From contig JAVJQS010000003.1 in assembly GCA_040218815.1 (NCBI GenBank), positions 295,211 through 359,210 on the forward strand: a stretch of 64,000 nucleotides of DNA, given 5' to 3'. Numbering within the stretch: position 1 is the first letter of the stretch; each line of letters opens with the position of its first letter. The notes under the pieces were generated by a model that ran no database searches, was not told the DNA's origin, and was given only the letters and a program-made list of their open reading frames with translations. The DNA comes from JAVJQS01 sp040218815 (GTDB lineage Bacteria > Bacteroidota > Bacteroidia > Flavobacteriales_E > Vicingaceae). Positions 60,827 to 64,000 of this stretch are shown here, in pieces. Position numbers and translations under genes: made by a program.

Positions 60827-61513
60827 ATGCGCATCGATATCATTACTGTTTTACCCGAATTATTAGCTGGACCATTTTCTGTATCAATTTTAAAACGAGC
60901 ACAGGAAAAAGGTCTTGCCGAAGTGCATTTACATAATTTGAGAGATTATTCTGAAAACAAACAGAAATCGGTTGACGACTATGCTTTTGGCGGCGGAGCT
61001 GGAATGGTGATGAACATTGAGCCAATAGACAATTGCATTTGCGCTTTAAAAAAAAATAGAGTGTATGACGAAATCATCTATATGACACCTGATGGGGAGC
61101 AATTGAATCAAGGAATTAGCAATCAGCTTTCATTAAAACAGAACTTAATTTTATTGGCTGGTCATTACAAAGGTGTTGATGAGCGCGTAAGAGAACACCT
61201 GATTACTAAAGAGATTTCAATTGGTGATTATGTACTTTCTGGCGGTGAATTAGCAGCAGCAGTTGTAGCGGACAGTATTATACGCTTATTACCTGGTGTT
61301 TTAAACGATGAAACTTCGGCACTTTCTGATTCTTTTCAAGACAATTTATTAGCCCCACCAGTTTACACTCGACCTGCCGAGTATAATGGATGGAAAGTCC
61401 CGGAATTATTACGTTCGGGTGATCTAAAAAAAATTGAAAAGTGGCGCCATGAACAAAGCATAGAGCGAACTAAAACACGAAGACCTGATATCTATAAAAA
61501 ATATTCAGAATAA
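60827..61513 (+). CDS. trmD: tRNA (guanine-N1)-methyltransferase
   Basis: From the ATG at 60827 the enzyme has 228 residues. TrmD methylates G37 next to the anticodon and prevents frameshifting. The deep trefoil knot and S-adenosylmethionine site show in LILLAGHYKGVDERV and EISIGDYVLSGGELAA, and DDYAFGGGAGMVMNIEPI is also typical. A -7 element covers the upstream TTG at 60806. It is followed by rplS, which has its own promoter. Confidence 0.96.
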   Translation: MRIDIITVLPELLAGPFSVSILKRAQEKGLAEVHLHNLRDYSENKQKSVDDYAFGGGAGMVMNIEPIDNCICALKKNRVYDEIIYMTPDGEQLNQGISNQLSLKQNLILLAGHYKGVDERVREHLITKEISIGDYVLSGGELAAAVVADSIIRLLPGVLNDETSALSDSFQDNLLAPPVYTRPAEYNGWKVPELLRSGDLKKIEKWRHEQSIERTKTRRPDIYKKYSE

Positions 61514-61516
61514 GCG

Positions 61517-61547
61517 TTTGTAGGTTTAACAGAAAACACTACTTTTG
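61517..61547 (+). promoter_or_regulatory. Complete -33/-7 promoter of rplS
   Basis: TTTG at 61517-61520, a 19-base spacer and TACTTTTG at 61540-61547 form a textbook Bacteroidota promoter, 35 bases before the ATG. Confidence 0.75.
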
Positions 61548-61582
61548 CCTTCCAATTTTGCAGAGCATATATTATAGAACAG

Positions 61583-61951
61583 ATGGACGCTATTAAATTT
61601 ATAGAACAAGAATTAAGTGAACAACATGATTTACCGGTTTTTAAAGCTGGAGATACTGTTGCTGTATCCTATAAAATCCGTGAAGGAGAAAAAGAAAGAC
61701 TTCAGGTTTTTCAAGGAACTGTAATTCAACGAAGAGGAACAGGGGTAAATGAGACATTTACTGTACGTAAAGTTTCAGGTGGAATGGGTGTTGAAAGAGT
61801 TTTCCCTATTGCATCTCCATTTTTAGAAAGTATTAAAGTAACGAAGACTGGTTCTGTTAGAAGAGCTCGAATTTTCTACTTAAGAAATAGAACAGGTAAA
61901 TCAGCTCGTATTAAAGAAAAGATTTTTGTTAAAACAGATAAGAAAAAATAA
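61583..61951 (+). CDS. rplS: 50S ribosomal protein L19
   Basis: A 122-residue basic protein at the 30S-50S interface. The SH3-like core has FKAGDTVAVSYKIREGEKERLQVFQGTVIQRRG and GVERVFPIASPFLESIKV, as in all L19 proteins. It follows trmD in the classical order but has its own strong promoter. A terminator follows at 61971-62002. Confidence 0.97.
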   Translation: MDAIKFIEQELSEQHDLPVFKAGDTVAVSYKIREGEKERLQVFQGTVIQRRGTGVNETFTVRKVSGGMGVERVFPIASPFLESIKVTKTGSVRRARIFYLRNRTGKSARIKEKIFVKTDKKK

Positions 61952-61970
61952 ACACCAATGGTGTTTTCCG

Positions 61971-62002
61971 AAAAGCCTTTTCATTTATGAAAGGGCTTTT
62001 TT
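61971..62002 (+). terminator. Terminator after rplS
   Basis: AAAGCCTTTTCA pairs with TGAAAGGGCTTT through one G-T wobble and is followed by seven T residues. A small AACACC/GGTGTT hairpin precedes it at 61951-61966. Confidence 0.8.
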
Positions 62003-62122
62003 TATGCTCTAAATCTGATAACATCTAGTCCTTTTAATAACATCTACATCAATATAGATATTAAAGTGAAGAAAATAATCATTCAGGAACAATCGATTAT
62101 AACCTAATTAAACCCTGACAAT

Positions 62123-62130
62123 TAAATTTG
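62123..62130 (+). promoter_or_regulatory. -7 promoter element for the glutaminase gene
   Basis: TAAATTTG is an exact match, 51 bases before the TTG start. Confidence 0.4.
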
Positions 62131-62181
62131 TCGAGGTTTTTTATTTATCTTAATCTCTGATATTTAAATAAACTAAGAGAC

Positions 62182-63096
62182 TTGAACTACCAATCCATAA
62201 TTGAAAATATCCATCAACAAATTCGACAAGAAAATCATCTTGGTAATCTAGCAGCATATATACCAGAGTTAGCTGAAGTAGACCCTGATCGCTTTGGGAT
62301 TTATCTGCATACCGTAGAACAAGATAAATTTGGATGCGGTAATTTTGAGGAACAATTTTCCATACAAAGCATAGCCAAAGTACTTTCTTTGAGTTTGGCG
62401 ATTGATTTGGAAGGTCCTTCACTATGGAAGAGAGTTGGTGTTGAGCCTTCTGGAACAGCATTTAATTCATTAGTGCAATTAGAGGTTGAGAAAGGAATAC
62501 CGAGAAATCCCTTCATAAACTCGGGGGCAATTGTAGTTTGTGATGTATTAATCAGTCACCTTAAAAATGCAAAAGCAGAATTTTTAGCACAAATTCAAAA
62601 GATAGCTCATAATACTGGAATTAAATACAATAAGGAAATTGCTGCTTCAGAGGCATCAAATGGATACCGCAATTTCGCTTTGGTGAACTTCTTAAAATCG
62701 TTTGGTAACATCAATAATGATGTTGAGGAAGTACTTGATTTTTACTTCAGCCTCTGTTCTATCAAAATGAACTGTATCGAACTAGCTTCAACATTCTTAT
62801 ATCTTGCTAATTACGGCCGAAATCCAATTGATAACGGGAAAATAATAAGTGTAAGTAATGCTAAACGCATCAACGCAATAATGGGAACTTGTGGATTTTA
62901 TGATGAGTCTGGAGAATTTGCCTATAGAGTAGGTCTACCAGGAAAAAGTGGAGTTGGTGGCGGTATAGTTGCAATTCATCCGGGCAAATTTGCAATTGCA
63001 GTATGGAGTCCAAAATTAAATGAAAAGGGGAACTCCTATCGTGGTATGAAGTTTTTGGAGCAATTCACAACAGATACTGAATCTTCGATCTATTAA
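62182..63096 (+). CDS. glsA: Glutaminase
   Basis: A 304-residue enzyme of the serine-dependent glutaminase family, which hydrolyses glutamine to glutamate and ammonia. The catalytic Ser-x-x-Lys is S63-K66 in FSIQSIAKVLSL. NPFINSGAIVV, the NLFKSFGNINND-type segment and PGKSGVGGGIVAIHPGKFAIAVWSP near the end are characteristic. No in-frame ATG exists near the beginning, so translation probably starts at the TTG at 62182. It converges with the rRNA operon. Confidence 0.93.
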   Translation: MNYQSIIENIHQQIRQENHLGNLAAYIPELAEVDPDRFGIYLHTVEQDKFGCGNFEEQFSIQSIAKVLSLSLAIDLEGPSLWKRVGVEPSGTAFNSLVQLEVEKGIPRNPFINSGAIVVCDVLISHLKNAKAEFLAQIQKIAHNTGIKYNKEIAASEASNGYRNFALVNFLKSFGNINNDVEEVLDFYFSLCSIKMNCIELASTFLYLANYGRNPIDNGKIISVSNAKRINAIMGTCGFYDESGEFAYRVGLPGKSGVGGGIVAIHPGKFAIAVWSPKLNEKGNSYRGMKFLEQFTTDTESSIY

Positions 63097-63163
63097 GTTC
63101 ATGACTTGAATATCCACGGTTAAGATGTCTTAGAGTCTCTATCCTGTAGTAATTTTTTGACTC

Positions 63164-63195
63164 AAAAAAGCCCCGTAGTAAAAACTACGAGGCTT
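63164..63195 (-). terminator. Second, slightly degraded rRNA terminator copy
   Basis: AAAAAAGCCCCGTAGT with AAAA loop and ACTACGAGGCTT nearly repeats the terminator at 63362-63393. One base change weakens the stem. It follows the decayed 5S copy on the minus strand. Confidence 0.7.
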
Positions 63196-63202
63196 AAAAA
63201 AA

Positions 63203-63341
63203 TGGCGACGATGCTCCTATGGCGCACAGGCATACCTGCCTGTCGGCAGACAGGCTCTCCCTTCCGATTCCTATCGGAACAGTACCATCCGCTACGGGCG
63301 GACAGGTCTGCTCCGCATCAGGCGGATTAACTTCTCTGTTC
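63203..63341 (-). pseudogene. Decayed tandem 5S rRNA copy with palindromic insertions
   Basis: Blocks of the 5S gene at 63398-63503 recur here in the same order: TGGCGACGA, CTCTCCC (63255-63261), AGTACCATC (63281-63289) and TTAACTTCTCTGTTC (63327-63341). Between them are GC-rich palindromic blocks: a CCTGCCTGTC/GGCAGACAGG-type palindrome (about 63222-63254), TTCCGAT-TCCT-ATCGGAA (63262-63279) and a CGGGCGG/TCCGC...GGCGGA segment (about 63290-63326). The 5' part of 5S is missing. It cannot fold as a functional 5S rRNA. Confidence 0.75.
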
Positions 63342-63361
63342 TCTTTAATCATTTAAGCACA

Positions 63362-63393
63362 AAAAAGCCCCGTAGTAAAAACTACGGGGCTAA
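63362..63393 (-). terminator. Terminator of the rRNA operon
   Basis: Perfect 11-base arms AGCCCCGTAGT (63366-63376) and ACTACGGGGCT (63381-63391), 4-base loop, followed on the minus strand by TTTTTT. Confidence 0.88.
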
Positions 63394-63397
63394 AAAA

Positions 63398-63503
<106 letters not shown>

Positions 63504-63579
63504 AGTCTTAAATGACTTGAATGCAATTATGACATCAAAAAGAAAGAAAATACAGTATAATATATAAGAATTGAACCAT

Positions 63580-64000
<421 letters not shown>

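Overview
The window is core chromosome of a low-GC member of the Bacteroidota, probably a marine Flavobacteriia/Cytophagia-type bacterium. Evidence: many genes are preceded by the Bacteroidota -7 element TAnnTTTG; type IX secretion sorting domains are present (51271-53823, 56099-57412); SecDF is a fused protein; glutamine synthetase is type III; and DUF2851, DUF3467 and DUF1573 proteins occur. The tRNA-tuf-tRNA-secE-nusG-L11-L1-L10-L7/L12-rpoBC order is also typical. I see no prophage, CRISPR array, transposase or defence island; this is mostly housekeeping DNA.

Layout. 1-9140: the tail of urocanate hydratase, a pseudouridine synthase, a membrane-anchored metallo-beta-lactamase-fold protein, a flavoprotein, an NhaC-type antiporter with an extra periplasmic domain, and two adjacent SPOR-type envelope proteins. 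9275-13551: a C-terminal processing protease, a DUF1573 protein, a 530-bp gene-poor patch with possible gene remnants, then a divergent HxlR regulator / SnoaL lipoprotein pair. 13815-27204 (minus): RNA polymerase beta and beta', DUF3467, ribosomal proteins, NusG, SecE, EF-Tu and five tRNAs. 27358-31744 (minus): HPF, a Xer recombinase, S21, acyl-CoA dehydrogenase and APT. 31814-42215 (minus): an HHH protein, an AGCS symporter with an unusual N-terminal extension, an SDR reductase, a K+ channel, PspC, DUF2851, PyrF, RF1 and PurM. 42279-51059 (minus): OmpA/PD40 protein, GlnN, a Ca2+/Na+ exchanger, TatA and SecDF. 51271-57412: two T9SS-type proteins, an aspartic protease, malate dehydrogenase and an ECF sigma factor. 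57573-63096: phosphohexomutase, MltG, GNAT, TrmD, L19 and glutaminase. 63203-64000 (minus): a decayed 5S copy, 5S rRNA and the 3' end of 23S rRNA.

How the parts work together. Transcription and translation genes dominate. Envelope and export functions form a second theme: SecE, SecDF, TatA, the T9SS substrates, SPOR/OmpA proteins, MltG and CtpA. Several start codons can be settled because a -7 element or terminator overlaps the upstream candidate (NhaC, GlnN, PurM, TrmD, HxlR).

The most unusual item is a second, tandem 5S rRNA copy at 63203-63341. Its conserved 5S blocks remain in order but are separated by GC-rich palindromic inserts, which suggests invasion by short palindromic elements. 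Other items worth a look are two Na+-coupled transporters carrying periplasmic N-terminal domains, an ECF sigma factor next to a single-pass membrane protein ending in a gliding/T9SS domain, and three evenly spaced TTRCTTGC boxes between the HxlR and SnoaL genes.
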